Made by a program: the position numbers and the translations under genes. Below are positions 32,960 through 40,997 of a DNA stretch of 64,000 nt, one piece after another. The notes below the pieces were generated by a model. It made no database searches, was not told the DNA's origin, and saw nothing but the letters and a program-made list of their open reading frames with translations. This DNA comes from KBS-96 sp964247975 (GTDB taxonomy: Bacteria > Acidobacteriota > Terriglobia > Bryobacterales > Bryobacteraceae). Location of the stretch: assembly GCA_964247975.1 (NCBI GenBank), contig CAXTWH010000006.1:1-64000 (forward strand), written 5' to 3'. How positions within the stretch are numbered: the first letter of the stretch is position 1; the number at the start of each line of letters is the position of its first letter.

Positions 32960-35001
32960 CTTTCTACTTGTACCAAGCAGCTATAAAAACTGGGACCGCC
33001 GCCTATGTCGGTGAGCCGGTCCGGGGTAACGGAATTGACTCCCAATCCCTTGGGCGCGAGCTTGTTCCAGCGGACGCTGCGGGACCGCAGTACGCCCGGC
33101 TGCACCGAATCGCTCAACTTCGCTTCGAAATAGCATTCGCCCCGGTCATTGAAAACGCGAACAGAATCGCCGTCGAGAATTCCGCGCGTTTCCGCATCGC
33201 GCGGATGCAGTTCGCATAAGGCGTTTTGTTTCGCTACTTCCGGGCGATTGCCGAATGTGGAGTTCATGCTGTTATCGTTTTTGGCGGAAATGAATTCCAG
33301 CGGATAACGGCTCAGCAGAGCCCGGTCGCCGTGCCGCGATTCCAGCGGAGGAGCAAAGGCCAAGTCTTCCGCGCCGAATTGGAATTTCTGATTGCGGGTT
33401 CGAAACTCTCCTTTGGCAAAAGGCAGAAACGGCGCTTGCGGATCTCCGGTTTGCAGGCGAATAAACCGGTGTTGTTTTAAAGCCTCCAGAGTGATCCCTT
33501 GCAGGAAGGGAGAAGGAGATAACAACGCCTGACGCATCATGTCATCTTCGGTGTCTTTGAAACAAGGATCGGAAAACTTCATGCGCTGCGCGAGAAGGCG
33601 AAACACATCAACGTTAGATTTTGTTTCTCCCGGCGCATCCAACGCAGGCAAAGCTAACTGAACATAGTAGTGGCCGTAAGCGCGGTATAAATCGGTATGC
33701 TCCAGAAACGTCGTGGCCGGAAGAAGCAGATCGGCATAATCCGCCGTATCCGTTTGGAACTGTTCCAGAACCACGGTGAACAAATCGTCCCGCAATAAAC
33801 CTTTTCTAACTTCGTTCTGATGCGGCGCAATCGCGGCAGGATTCGAGTTGTAAACCACGAGTGCTTTGATCGGCGGATCAGAAAGGGTGTTGAGCGCCCA
33901 TCCCAATCTGGACATATTAACCAGACGGGCTTGCCGCCCGAGCGGTGAACAGAATTGAAGATCCGGTCGCTCTAAGGCAGCTTGGTTGAATTCAAACGCG
34001 CCGGAGGTGCTTAGCTGCAAGCCGCCGCCTTCCTGCTGCCAGGAGCCTGTCAGTACAGGCAAAGCGGTAATGGCACGCACCGCAGCGCCGCCCCGCTCGC
34101 TGCGCTGTACGCCGTAGTTCAATCGGATGACGGCGGGTTTGGTATCCGCATATTCACGAGCAAGCAGTTCAATATCCGCGATTGATAGCCCCGTGCAGCC
34201 GGCGGTTCGTTCCGGCGTGCAGGCGCGGGCTAACTCGGCCAGTTCCGCAAAGCCTTCCGTGTGCTGCCGGATGTATTCGCGGTCTTGTTTGCCTTCCCGC
34301 AGGATGAGATGAATCACGCCTAAAGCCAAGGCCAGATCGGTACCAGGATGAACCGGAAAATGCCGATCCGCCGCTTGAGCGGTCCGGCTGCGAATCGGAT
34401 CAATCACGTAGAACTTCGCTCCTTGACGGCGAGCTTCCACGATGAACGGCCACAAGTGAGGATTGGTTCCCAGGATGTTTGCGCCCCAAGCAATGATCAG
34501 CTTGGCGCGAGAAAACTGTTCCGGTTCAGTGCCAAGCGAAATTCCTTGCGAGGCCAGCAGAGCCGCTGTTCCAGCCGCCGCGCAGATGGTGCGATCCAGG
34601 CGCGAAGCACCGAAGCGGTAAAAAAAACGGCGATCCATGCCGGAGCCGTTCAGCAGTCCCATCGTACCCGCATAACTGTAAGGAAGTACCGATTCAGGAC
34701 CATGCTGAGCGGCGGCATCGCTGAAACGCTGTGCGATTTCATCCAATGCTTCGTCCCAGGAGATGCGGCGAAATCGCCCTTCGCCCTTTTCGCCCATGCG
34801 CTTCTGCGGATAAAGCAAACGTTCAGGATGGTAAACGCGCTCCAAGTATTGGGCGACTTTGCCGCACAAGAATCCCCGCGTAATCGGGTGCGCAGGATCG
34901 CCGCGCAGTTGAACGCCGCGATTCTGCGCATCAACGCGAACTTTGATGGAACAACAATCAGGGCAATCTAATGCGCAAACGGAATACCGCTCCGTGGTCA
35001 T
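32941..35001 (-). CDS. Molybdopterin oxidoreductase, DMSO-reductase family
   Basis: A 686-residue Mo/W-bis-MGD enzyme. An N-terminal Fe-S site is formed by Cys9, Cys13, Cys16/17 and Cys46 (CALDCPDCC, then FLCGK). Cofactor-binding blocks follow: RRISWDEALDEIA, SYAGTMGLLNGSG, AWGANILGTNPHLWP, FYVIDPIRSRTA, HPGTDLALALGVIHLIL and ALVVYNSNPAAIAP, plus LLPATTFLEHTDLY. The C-terminal aspartate-decarboxylase-like dinucleotide domain is at about 560-680. An active-site Cys candidate lies in DRTICAAAGTA. There is no Tat leader, so it is probably cytoplasmic. No electron-transfer subunit is adjacent, and the natural substrate cannot be read. The downstream lipoprotein overlaps it by 19 bases. Confidence 0.88.
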   Translation of the reverse strand: MTTERYSVCALDCPDCCSIKVRVDAQNRGVQLRGDPAHPITRGFLCGKVAQYLERVYHPERLLYPQKRMGEKGEGRFRRISWDEALDEIAQRFSDAAAQHGPESVLPYSYAGTMGLLNGSGMDRRFFYRFGASRLDRTICAAAGTAALLASQGISLGTEPEQFSRAKLIIAWGANILGTNPHLWPFIVEARRQGAKFYVIDPIRSRTAQAADRHFPVHPGTDLALALGVIHLILREGKQDREYIRQHTEGFAELAELARACTPERTAGCTGLSIADIELLAREYADTKPAVIRLNYGVQRSERGGAAVRAITALPVLTGSWQQEGGGLQLSTSGAFEFNQAALERPDLQFCSPLGRQARLVNMSRLGWALNTLSDPPIKALVVYNSNPAAIAPHQNEVRKGLLRDDLFTVVLEQFQTDTADYADLLLPATTFLEHTDLYRAYGHYYVQLALPALDAPGETKSNVDVFRLLAQRMKFSDPCFKDTEDDMMRQALLSPSPFLQGITLEALKQHRFIRLQTGDPQAPFLPFAKGEFRTRNQKFQFGAEDLAFAPPLESRHGDRALLSRYPLEFISAKNDNSMNSTFGNRPEVAKQNALCELHPRDAETRGILDGDSVRVFNDRGECYFEAKLSDSVQPGVLRSRSVRWNKLAPKGLGVNSVTPDRLTDIGGGPSFYSCLVQVERCAISP

Positions 35002-35028
35002 TAGTTTTTATCCTGGCAGTAACAAAAA

Positions 35029-35256
35029 CTACGATTGTTGAACGTGTTCCAGAGATGATTTTGCGTTTTTGGCAGCGGCAGCAGCAGCAACAGCGCGTTT
35101 TGCGGCCGAACCATTAATAAATCTGTAATAGCGGCCGTAACAGTCCGTGCAACGTACTGGACGCACATACAGGAACAACAAGGGCAGATCAAACCATTTC
35201 AGTCTGGAACGTCTGCCGCTGCGGACCGTGCCGCAGTAAGGGCAAAAGGGTTTCAT
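35029..35256 (-). CDS. Small zinc-ribbon protein
   Basis: About 75 residues from the ATG at 35256 (MKPFCPYCG), or 98 if the upstream in-frame start at 35325 is used. Two CxxC knuckles (CPYC, then CTDC about 37 residues later) should bind one zinc. Between them lies an aromatic, basic segment (RLKWFDLPLLFLYVRPVRC). The tail is Ala-rich (AAVAAAAAAKNAK). I recall similar tiny proteins in Acidobacteria, with function unknown. It lies 27 bases upstream of the molybdopterin oxidoreductase on the same strand and may lead that transcript. Confidence 0.55.
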   Translation of the reverse strand: MKPFCPYCGTVRSGRRSRLKWFDLPLLFLYVRPVRCTDCYGRYYRFINGSAAKRAVAAAAAAKNAKSSLEHVQQS

Positions 35257-35461
35257 AACCGGCTCGTCTTTCATTTCTTCAGGTACGATTAACGACTCGG
35301 TCAACATGGAGGTGGGCATTTGCAATCTGGTAGGTAATTAGCTCCTACACTTCTATGGTAAAAAAGCGAATGCCGGAATGCAATCAAAACCGTGTTTCAA
35401 TCGCGTAATATTGGTGACAGTACTTTTCAAGAAAAGCTGTTGAACAAGCATTTCTTACCCA

Positions 35462-36322
35462 ATGAAAACTATTACCATTGACATTGGCGGTACTAAGTTC
35501 AGCGTGGCTGGTTTCGATGGCGATGAACTGGTACTTCGTGAATCGCGCGCCACCAATCGCGAAGGCGGGCCGGAGTGGCTTTGCGGCCAGATTGCCGAAA
35601 TTGCCGTTGAGTGGCGGGTTTCAAACCGCTTTGCGCCGCAACGGGCCGGAATCGGCTTCGGCGGCCCGGTTGATTTTGAAAAACAGGCAATTACATTTTC
35701 GACGCACGTTACCGGATGGAAAGATTTTCCGCTGCTCGACAAGATGGAAGAAGTTATCGGCGTAAGACCCATAGTGGACAACGATGCAAACGTGGGCGCT
35801 CTAGGCGAATATACATTTGGCGCAGGCAGGGGTGCTGACCCGTTTTTCTACATGACGCTTTCCACCGGCATCGGCGGCGGCATTGTGTCGCGCGGAAAAG
35901 TGTATCGCGGCGCGGATTCTTATGCCGGTGAACTAGGCCACTTAAACATCAGGCCGGACGGCCCGGAGTGTTTGTGCGGATCAAACGGTTGTTATGAACG
36001 GATGTGTTGCGGCTTGTGGCTTGAACGCGATTACGGGCGTCCGGCCATTGAATTGTTGCAGGATGAGGAGTTCACGCGCCGCTATGCCATAGACCTGGCG
36101 CGAGGCTTGAAAGCCGCTATTATGATCCTGAACCCGGCGTGTATCGTGATTGGCGGCGGCATTGCGAAAGCCGGTGACCGCTTGTTCGGTCCCTTACGCT
36201 CCGAACTGAATCGCCAGATCACGAACTGGTCACGAGCGCGCGTTGATGTGGTTCCGGCGCAACTGGGAGACAACAGCGTCTTATACGGAGCCTTGGCGCT
36301 GTGCAAGGAGAAAGACAGATGA
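35462..36322 (+). CDS. ROK-family sugar kinase
   Basis: A 286-residue kinase or kinase-like protein of the ROK family, which mostly phosphorylates hexoses or N-acetyl sugars. ATP-binding phosphate-1 is TIDIGGTKFS, and the catalytic Asp is in VDNDANVGALGEY. The ROK zinc signature is GHLNI followed by CLCGSNGCYERMC. The phosphate-2/adenosine block is IVIGGGIA. No helix-turn-helix precedes the kinase fold, so it is an enzyme and not an NagC-like repressor. It overlaps the next gene by four bases (ATGA), tying it to a phosphosugar isomerase. Heptose or aminosugar metabolism is inferred. Confidence 0.88.
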   Translation: MKTITIDIGGTKFSVAGFDGDELVLRESRATNREGGPEWLCGQIAEIAVEWRVSNRFAPQRAGIGFGGPVDFEKQAITFSTHVTGWKDFPLLDKMEEVIGVRPIVDNDANVGALGEYTFGAGRGADPFFYMTLSTGIGGGIVSRGKVYRGADSYAGELGHLNIRPDGPECLCGSNGCYERMCCGLWLERDYGRPAIELLQDEEFTRRYAIDLARGLKAAIMILNPACIVIGGGIAKAGDRLFGPLRSELNRQITNWSRARVDVVPAQLGDNSVLYGALALCKEKDR

Positions 36323-36873
36323 GTTTTACAAACACGTATCGAGCTGAACTGCTGGATGCAATTAACACAATAGATACCGGCAAAGTAGATGTGGCGATTT
36401 CCTGGTTTAAGGAAGTATTGGAAAACGATCGCCACGTTTTTGTTTGCGGCAACGGCGGCAGCGGGTCCACAGCTTCGCATTTTGTTTGCGATGTGCTGAA
36501 AGGGGCAAGCTTTAACCGGGAAAAGCGATTTCGCATTCTATCGCTTTGCGATTCTATGGCAACGTTGACTGCTTATTCAAACGATGTTTGTTATGAAGGT
36601 GCCTTTGTGGAACAGCTTAAGAATTACGCCCGGCCAGGCGATCTGGTGATGGCGTTGAGCGGTTCTGGCAATTCGGAAAGCGTAATCAGAGCGATAGAGT
36701 ACGCGAACAACGCCGGCTGCAAGACGATTGTTTTAACTGGCCGCGACGGCGGCAAGCTGGGGCCGATGGGGCAGCTTCAAATTCAAGTTCCGGTGCATCA
36801 CATGGGACGGATTGAGGATGCTCATCTGATCGTTTGCCACATGATTGCGTATCACTTAATGGAAAATAACTAG
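36319..36873 (+). CDS. SIS-domain phosphosugar isomerase (GmhA-like)
   Basis: About 184 residues from an ATG overlapping the ROK stop (ATGA), with AAGGAG seven bases upstream. A single SIS domain shows VFVCGNGGSGSTASHFVCD, VMALSGSGNSESVIRAIEYA and CKTIVLTGRDGG. The final helical part (VHHMGRIEDAHLIVCHMIAYHL) carries the Glu and His positions of sedoheptulose-7-phosphate isomerase. Such enzymes open the ADP- or GDP-heptose route for surface sugars. Coupling to a sugar kinase supports a phosphosugar pathway, but the substrate remains unproven. Confidence 0.85.
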   Translation: MSFTNTYRAELLDAINTIDTGKVDVAISWFKEVLENDRHVFVCGNGGSGSTASHFVCDVLKGASFNREKRFRILSLCDSMATLTAYSNDVCYEGAFVEQLKNYARPGDLVMALSGSGNSESVIRAIEYANNAGCKTIVLTGRDGGKLGPMGQLQIQVPVHHMGRIEDAHLIVCHMIAYHLMENN

Positions 36874-36956
36874 TCCACGCTTCATCTGGTTTTAATCTCC
36901 TGTTTCGGGTGCGTTAATCTTTGCATTCTTATGATAGGAATAGGTGGTAAGCTCCT

Positions 36957-37358
36957 ATGGCTTTTAAGAAAACAGTTCAGATTGCAGTGATTGCTTCGGG
37001 CTTAGGCATGGTGATGCCGACTATATTTCCCCCTGGGAATACCGCGTTTGCGCAGAATATGCGGTATGAAGGTCCGCGACAAGTGGTCAGCCGCACACAA
37101 ACGGACTTGGAACGCGCAGCTAGTTTTCTATCGCGTAATCACAAAAAGGACGAGGAAAAACGCGTGCGGAACGCGCAGCAGAATCTTTCGAAGCTGGATC
37201 GCCACTTTGCAAAAGGAAAATTTGATAAAGGCACGTTGGATACAGCGATCGGCAACATTCAAAGCATTCTCGACCATAATGTGCTGCAAGGCGAAGACCG
37301 GGACATGCTGATGCGCGACGTAACGGACCTGCGGACGGTAAGACAACAGCGAGGTTAA
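36957..37358 (+). CDS. Exported small helical protein, unknown
   Basis: A 133-residue protein. The signal peptide has a basic n-region (MAFKKTVQ), a hydrophobic core, and cleavage near TAFA-Q (about residue 32). The mature 100 residues are highly charged and predicted helical (LERAASFLSRNHKKDEEKRVRNAQQNL, GKFDKGTLDTAIGNIQSIL). The family is not recognised. The ATG is preceded by a purine-rich stretch (TAGGAATAGGTGG). Its last bases overlap the end of the convergent HD gene by four. Confidence 0.6.
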   Translation: MAFKKTVQIAVIASGLGMVMPTIFPPGNTAFAQNMRYEGPRQVVSRTQTDLERAASFLSRNHKKDEEKRVRNAQQNLSKLDRHFAKGKFDKGTLDTAIGNIQSILDHNVLQGEDRDMLMRDVTDLRTVRQQRG

Positions 37359-37942
37359 CTATGCGAAGCTGCTGAGGCGGCGGTTCCTTCTAATCCGAGT
37401 TCCGCTGCCCGGTTCTTCATAGCTTCGATGCAGAACGCGATGTGATCGTCCAGATTCACATCCAGTTCTTTTGCGCCGTTGTAAATATCGTCTCGGTTGA
37501 CAGCGCGGGCGAAGGCTTTGTCTTTCAGCTTTTTCTTTACTGAGCTGACATCGACCTCTTTGATGCTTTTGCTTGGCTTTACGTAAGCACAGGCGGTCAA
37601 GAAACCGGAGAGCTCATCGCAAGCGAACAACGCTTTTTCCAGCAGCGTCAAGCGCGGCACGCCGGTAAAATCAGCATGAGAAAGCACGGCGCGGCGGATT
37701 TCTTCCGGAACACCGCGTTCGGCTAAAATTGGTTCGCCTTTGACGGGGTGATCAGGCAGAGTGGGGTGTATTTCCCAATCGAAATCGTGCAGCAGGCCGG
37801 TAACGGCCCATTGTTCTTCGTTTTCGCCGAACTTGCGGGCATACGCAGCCAGGCAGGTTTCCACCGCCAGCATGTGGCGGCGCAGTCCTTCAGATTGCAC
37901 AAACTCGCAAACAATGGCCCAAGCCTGATCACGCCCGATCAC
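37355..37942 (-). CDS. HD-domain phosphohydrolase
   Basis: A 195-residue HD protein. Metal ligands are visible: His in LRRHMLAVE, the HD pair in LLHDFDWEIHP, and further His residues in PDHPVKGEP and VLSHADFTG. HD enzymes hydrolyse nucleotides or cyclic phosphates; the substrate here is unknown. The GTG start lies five bases after the cyclophilin stop, with GAGGAGG inside the end of that gene. It is the last member of the minus-strand run that begins with the RND permease. Confidence 0.78.
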   Translation of the reverse strand: MIGRDQAWAIVCEFVQSEGLRRHMLAVETCLAAYARKFGENEEQWAVTGLLHDFDWEIHPTLPDHPVKGEPILAERGVPEEIRRAVLSHADFTGVPRLTLLEKALFACDELSGFLTACAYVKPSKSIKEVDVSSVKKKLKDKAFARAVNRDDIYNGAKELDVNLDDHIAFCIEAMKNRAAELGLEGTAASAASHS

Positions 37943-37947
37943 GACGA

Positions 37948-38430
37948 TTATGCCTCCTCGACTTTGACGGATTGAATGGTGTCGCCCTGCTTTACCGAAT
38001 CCACAATGTCCTGCCCGGAGCGCACTTCACCGAACACGGTGTGCTTGCCATCCAGCCAATTCGTTGCCACGTGCGTAATAAAGAACTGGCTGCCGTTGGT
38101 GTTCGGTCCGGCATTGGCCATGGATAGCGAGCCGATTTTATGCTTGTTGGGATTTCCCTTTGTTTCATCAGCGAACTGATAACCGGGACCGCCGCGTCCG
38201 GTGCCGGTGGGGTCGCCGCCTTGAATCATGAAATCCGGTATCACGCGATGAAAAACCGTGCCGTCATAGAAGCCTTCGCGGGCCAGGAACACGAAGTTGT
38301 TTACTGTTTTCGGAGCATCCTTGGCAAACAGATCGCAGACAATGGTTCCGCGCGAAGTGTTAAAAGTGGCGGAATATTTTTTGCCGGGATCAATGGTCAT
38401 GGGCGGCTGGGCCGAATATTGCTTGCTCAT
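37948..38430 (-). CDS. Peptidyl-prolyl cis-trans isomerase (cyclophilin)
   Basis: A 160-residue single-domain cyclophilin. Core motifs are GTVFHRVIPDFMIQGGDPTGTG (catalytic Arg and Gln region), GSLSMANAGPNTNGSQFFITH and WLDGKHTVFGEV. No signal peptide is present, so it is probably cytoplasmic (PpiB-like). The first ten residues lack a ribosome site and the next in-frame ATG is at 38400; either may be used. It overlaps the 3' end of the interrupted gene upstream by about 40 bases. Confidence 0.9.
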   Translation of the reverse strand: MSKQYSAQPPMTIDPGKKYSATFNTSRGTIVCDLFAKDAPKTVNNFVFLAREGFYDGTVFHRVIPDFMIQGGDPTGTGRGGPGYQFADETKGNPNKHKIGSLSMANAGPNTNGSQFFITHVATNWLDGKHTVFGEVRSGQDIVDSVKQGDTIQSVKVEEA

Positions 38431-39076
38431 AGCAACCAGTGTAGCGACTGATCGTACCTGAAACCGCGTTGCGGCGATTTAACGTTCGGACGGGGACGAG
38501 AACATAGCGCCAAGTGAAGGGCGAACCAGGCAAGGGCCGCAGCAGATGCGGCTGGTAAGAAACCAGCGGTCCGTTGCGCGGCATCTCGGCCGTTAGGAGG
38601 TGCATTTTGTTTTCCGTGCCCAACAGGTTCATAAACAGGTACTGTTCACCTTCCAGATGGTAGGGGTAGCGAAGCAGCGCGGCGTGAATTTGTTCCAGAA
38701 CGGCTTGCTGCCACTTCACGCAGGCATAAACAAAAAGTTTTTGCGGTGATTTGAATGCTTCAAACCATTCGAGCGCGGTCTCCACTTCGCCCCGGTCTCC
38801 CCATCCGGTGGCGACGGAAAACACCACTGCTCCGTCCCGCTTCCAAAATAATGCGAACTGATCGCCGAGTGAAGTCTGCGGGGCGGAGCCGATTTCCACC
38901 TCGGCTTTCTTTTCCTTGGCCATAACACTCAGCACGGTTTTCAAGGTCTTGTTCCAGCAGCGGCGGCGGTCGGTAACAGCGAACGCGCCGGTATCGATGC
39001 CGGGCAGATATTCAGGGATCAGTTACAAGAACCGTTCGGCGAATGCTTCCGGCGAGATCACAGGGGGTGCAAACAT
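38390..39076 (-). pseudogene. Hypothetical gene interrupted by an in-frame TAA
   Basis: The natural start is probably the ATG at 39076, ten bases after the tolC stop and preceded by AAAGGAGC. The frame reads MFAPPVISPEAFAERFL and then meets TAA at 39025-39023. It continues without a break as LIPEYLPGIDTGAF, through AVTDRRRCWNKTLKTVL, to a stop at 38390. The downstream part alone could start at the ATG at 38923 (MAKEKKAEV). I recall similar full-length hypothetical proteins from Acidobacteria in which the IPEYLPGIDTGAF segment is conserved. A nonsense mutation, a sequencing error or suppression are all possible. Function is unknown; no TM or signal is seen. Confidence 0.6.
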
Positions 39077-39086
39077 GCTTGCTCCT

Positions 39087-40997
39087 TTATTTGGCGGCCG
39101 GCGGCAGCGCGGGCGCGCTGGAATGCCGGATGGTTCCGGCCAGGGCCTCGCTCATCACAATGTTGTAATCGGCAAGAATAGTGCCGGTGGCGCGCTGCAG
39201 CGCGGCCTTTGCTTTCTGGTAACTGGCGAGCGCCGAGATTTCGGCTGATTGCGCGGCCGCCAGATCGCGCTGGTATTGAATCACGAAAAATCCGGTGGAC
39301 GCGCCGACATCGAGCTTCTGCTGTTCAGCGGATACGTTCTGTTCCTGGAAGATGCGCTCGTTGCGGGTAGCTTCGTAAGTGTCGCGCGCTTGTTCAAGGC
39401 CCAGGGAAGCGTTGGTGACTTCCAAACGAATCTGCTTTTCCAACTGGCGAATGCGGATCTGCTGTTGGCGGACGGTTAATTCATCGCGCAGCACGTCCGA
39501 GCGCGCAGCGCGGTTGCGAAGCGGCAGCGTCAGTTGCACGCCCGCGCCGTAGCTGGGAAAATTATTATGAACAATTTGGGTGAGCGCGTCGCCATAGCCG
39601 CCGGTCAGAAACGGATCTGCTGTTGCGCCGAGCGATTGCCGGTTAACCGCGCCGGCGAAACCGTTATTCTGCGCGCTGGCGACCAGGTCGAGCTCGGGGC
39701 GCAAAGCATTGCGGCTGCCTTCCAAACTGAACTGCGCATTTTCGAGCTGCAAGCGAACCTGGGCGGTGTCTGGTCTTGCATGCAAAGCTTGAGTGAGGAG
39801 TTCCTCAACCGGCGGAATGCTTTCGTTTGCAGGAGACGGCAGCTTATCAGTGGTCACAATCGCGGCATTGGCAATTGGACCGTCGAGGCGCGAGCGCATG
39901 AGGTAGTCTTTCAACACGGCTTCCTGCTGCCGTACCAGTGTATGAGCCACGGCCAGATCGCGCTGACGCCGTGAAAGTTCGGATTGGCCGCGTGTAACGT
40001 CAATTTCAGCGGCGGTTCCGGTTTGCCGCTGGTTTCTGGTATCGCGCAAAAACTGTTCGGCGCTGGCGACAGCTTGTTCGCGCACGCGCACATCTTCATC
40101 GAGGCTGACCAGATCCCAATACAAACGAACTACGCCGGAAACCGTAACAATCGCCTGCTGCGCAAATACCAGGTCGCTTACCTGGCGATTATTTTTCGCA
40201 ATGCGGATATAGCGCCGGTTCACTCCCCAGCCGAAACCGCGCAGCAAAGGCTGAGTGATCGAAACGCCCACGCTTGACAACACGCCGGGATTGTAGAGAA
40301 ACAAGGGGCTGTTCAGATTCTGGCGCGAGTTGTTGAAAAAAACTTCCATCGTTCCGCCCGTGGTGAATCCTTGTTGAAAAGCGGCATTCGCCACGGTTGT
40401 ATCGGAATTCAGAGAGCGCACGCCCGGTAGAAAAGTGTTGTTCTGGGGATCAGAAATGTGGTTCCACGAAACATTGCCGAGAATCTGGCCGTCGAGGTTT
40501 GGGATAGCGGGGCCAGTCGGTAGGGGAAGCGAGCCGAGTTGAGAGAGATCAATTTGCACTCCCGGCCCGATCAGCGAGTTCAGCGTGGGCGTGTCGCCGC
40601 CGCCCAGGGTTCCATTCGGTGACACCTCCGGCGCGCCCAAGCCTACAGGCGTGTCACGAACCGAAAGCGGAATGCCGCGCGGCAGCGCACCGGACTGCGA
40701 CCGCAAAACGTCGCTATCGGCTAAACGAAGGCTGTAGCGATCCAGTTCCAAATCGAGATTGTTTTCAAGCGCCAACGCAATGGCATCTTGCAGCGATAAG
40801 TGAAGTTTTCCGTCGCGCAACAGGGATTGCAATCTGGGACCATCTTCCAGGCGAGCGGGAGCAATGCGGGGCGTGCGGTAGCCGGTGGCGATGCCGCCTT
40901 CTTTCGGCAGTTCCGATTGCGGGAAAGAATTGGAAGGCGGCGTTGGCGTCTGCGCGGCAAGAACACCCGCCAGCAGAAAACAAGCGAAACACTTCAC
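39087..40997 (-). CDS. TolC-family outer membrane efflux protein
   Basis: A 636-residue outer-membrane channel with a signal peptide (CFACFLLAGVLAAQ). The first outer-membrane efflux repeat starts at LHLSLQDAIALALENNLDLELDRYSL and includes long helices near AQQAIVTVSGVVRLYWDLVSLDEDVRVREQAV. The second repeat lies at about 395-610. Its GTG start overlaps the TGA of the adaptor gene (GTGA), with GAGGAG upstream. It forms the outer part of a tripartite pump with the two preceding genes. Longer than E. coli TolC, it has an extra N-terminal region of about 100 residues rich in Pro and Gly. Confidence 0.9.
   Translation of the reverse strand: MKCFACFLLAGVLAAQTPTPPSNSFPQSELPKEGGIATGYRTPRIAPARLEDGPRLQSLLRDGKLHLSLQDAIALALENNLDLELDRYSLRLADSDVLRSQSGALPRGIPLSVRDTPVGLGAPEVSPNGTLGGGDTPTLNSLIGPGVQIDLSQLGSLPLPTGPAIPNLDGQILGNVSWNHISDPQNNTFLPGVRSLNSDTTVANAAFQQGFTTGGTMEVFFNNSRQNLNSPLFLYNPGVLSSVGVSITQPLLRGFGWGVNRRYIRIAKNNRQVSDLVFAQQAIVTVSGVVRLYWDLVSLDEDVRVREQAVASAEQFLRDTRNQRQTGTAAEIDVTRGQSELSRRQRDLAVAHTLVRQQEAVLKDYLMRSRLDGPIANAAIVTTDKLPSPANESIPPVEELLTQALHARPDTAQVRLQLENAQFSLEGSRNALRPELDLVASAQNNGFAGAVNRQSLGATADPFLTGGYGDALTQIVHNNFPSYGAGVQLTLPLRNRAARSDVLRDELTVRQQQIRIRQLEKQIRLEVTNASLGLEQARDTYEATRNERIFQEQNVSAEQQKLDVGASTGFFVIQYQRDLAAAQSAEISALASYQKAKAALQRATGTILADYNIVMSEALAGTIRHSSAPALPPAAK

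Noticed and set aside
39249..39974. Long plus-strand frames opposite tolC and the RND adaptor
   Set aside because: High-GC codon bias of the minus-strand efflux genes opens these frames; no start signals or motifs were found.
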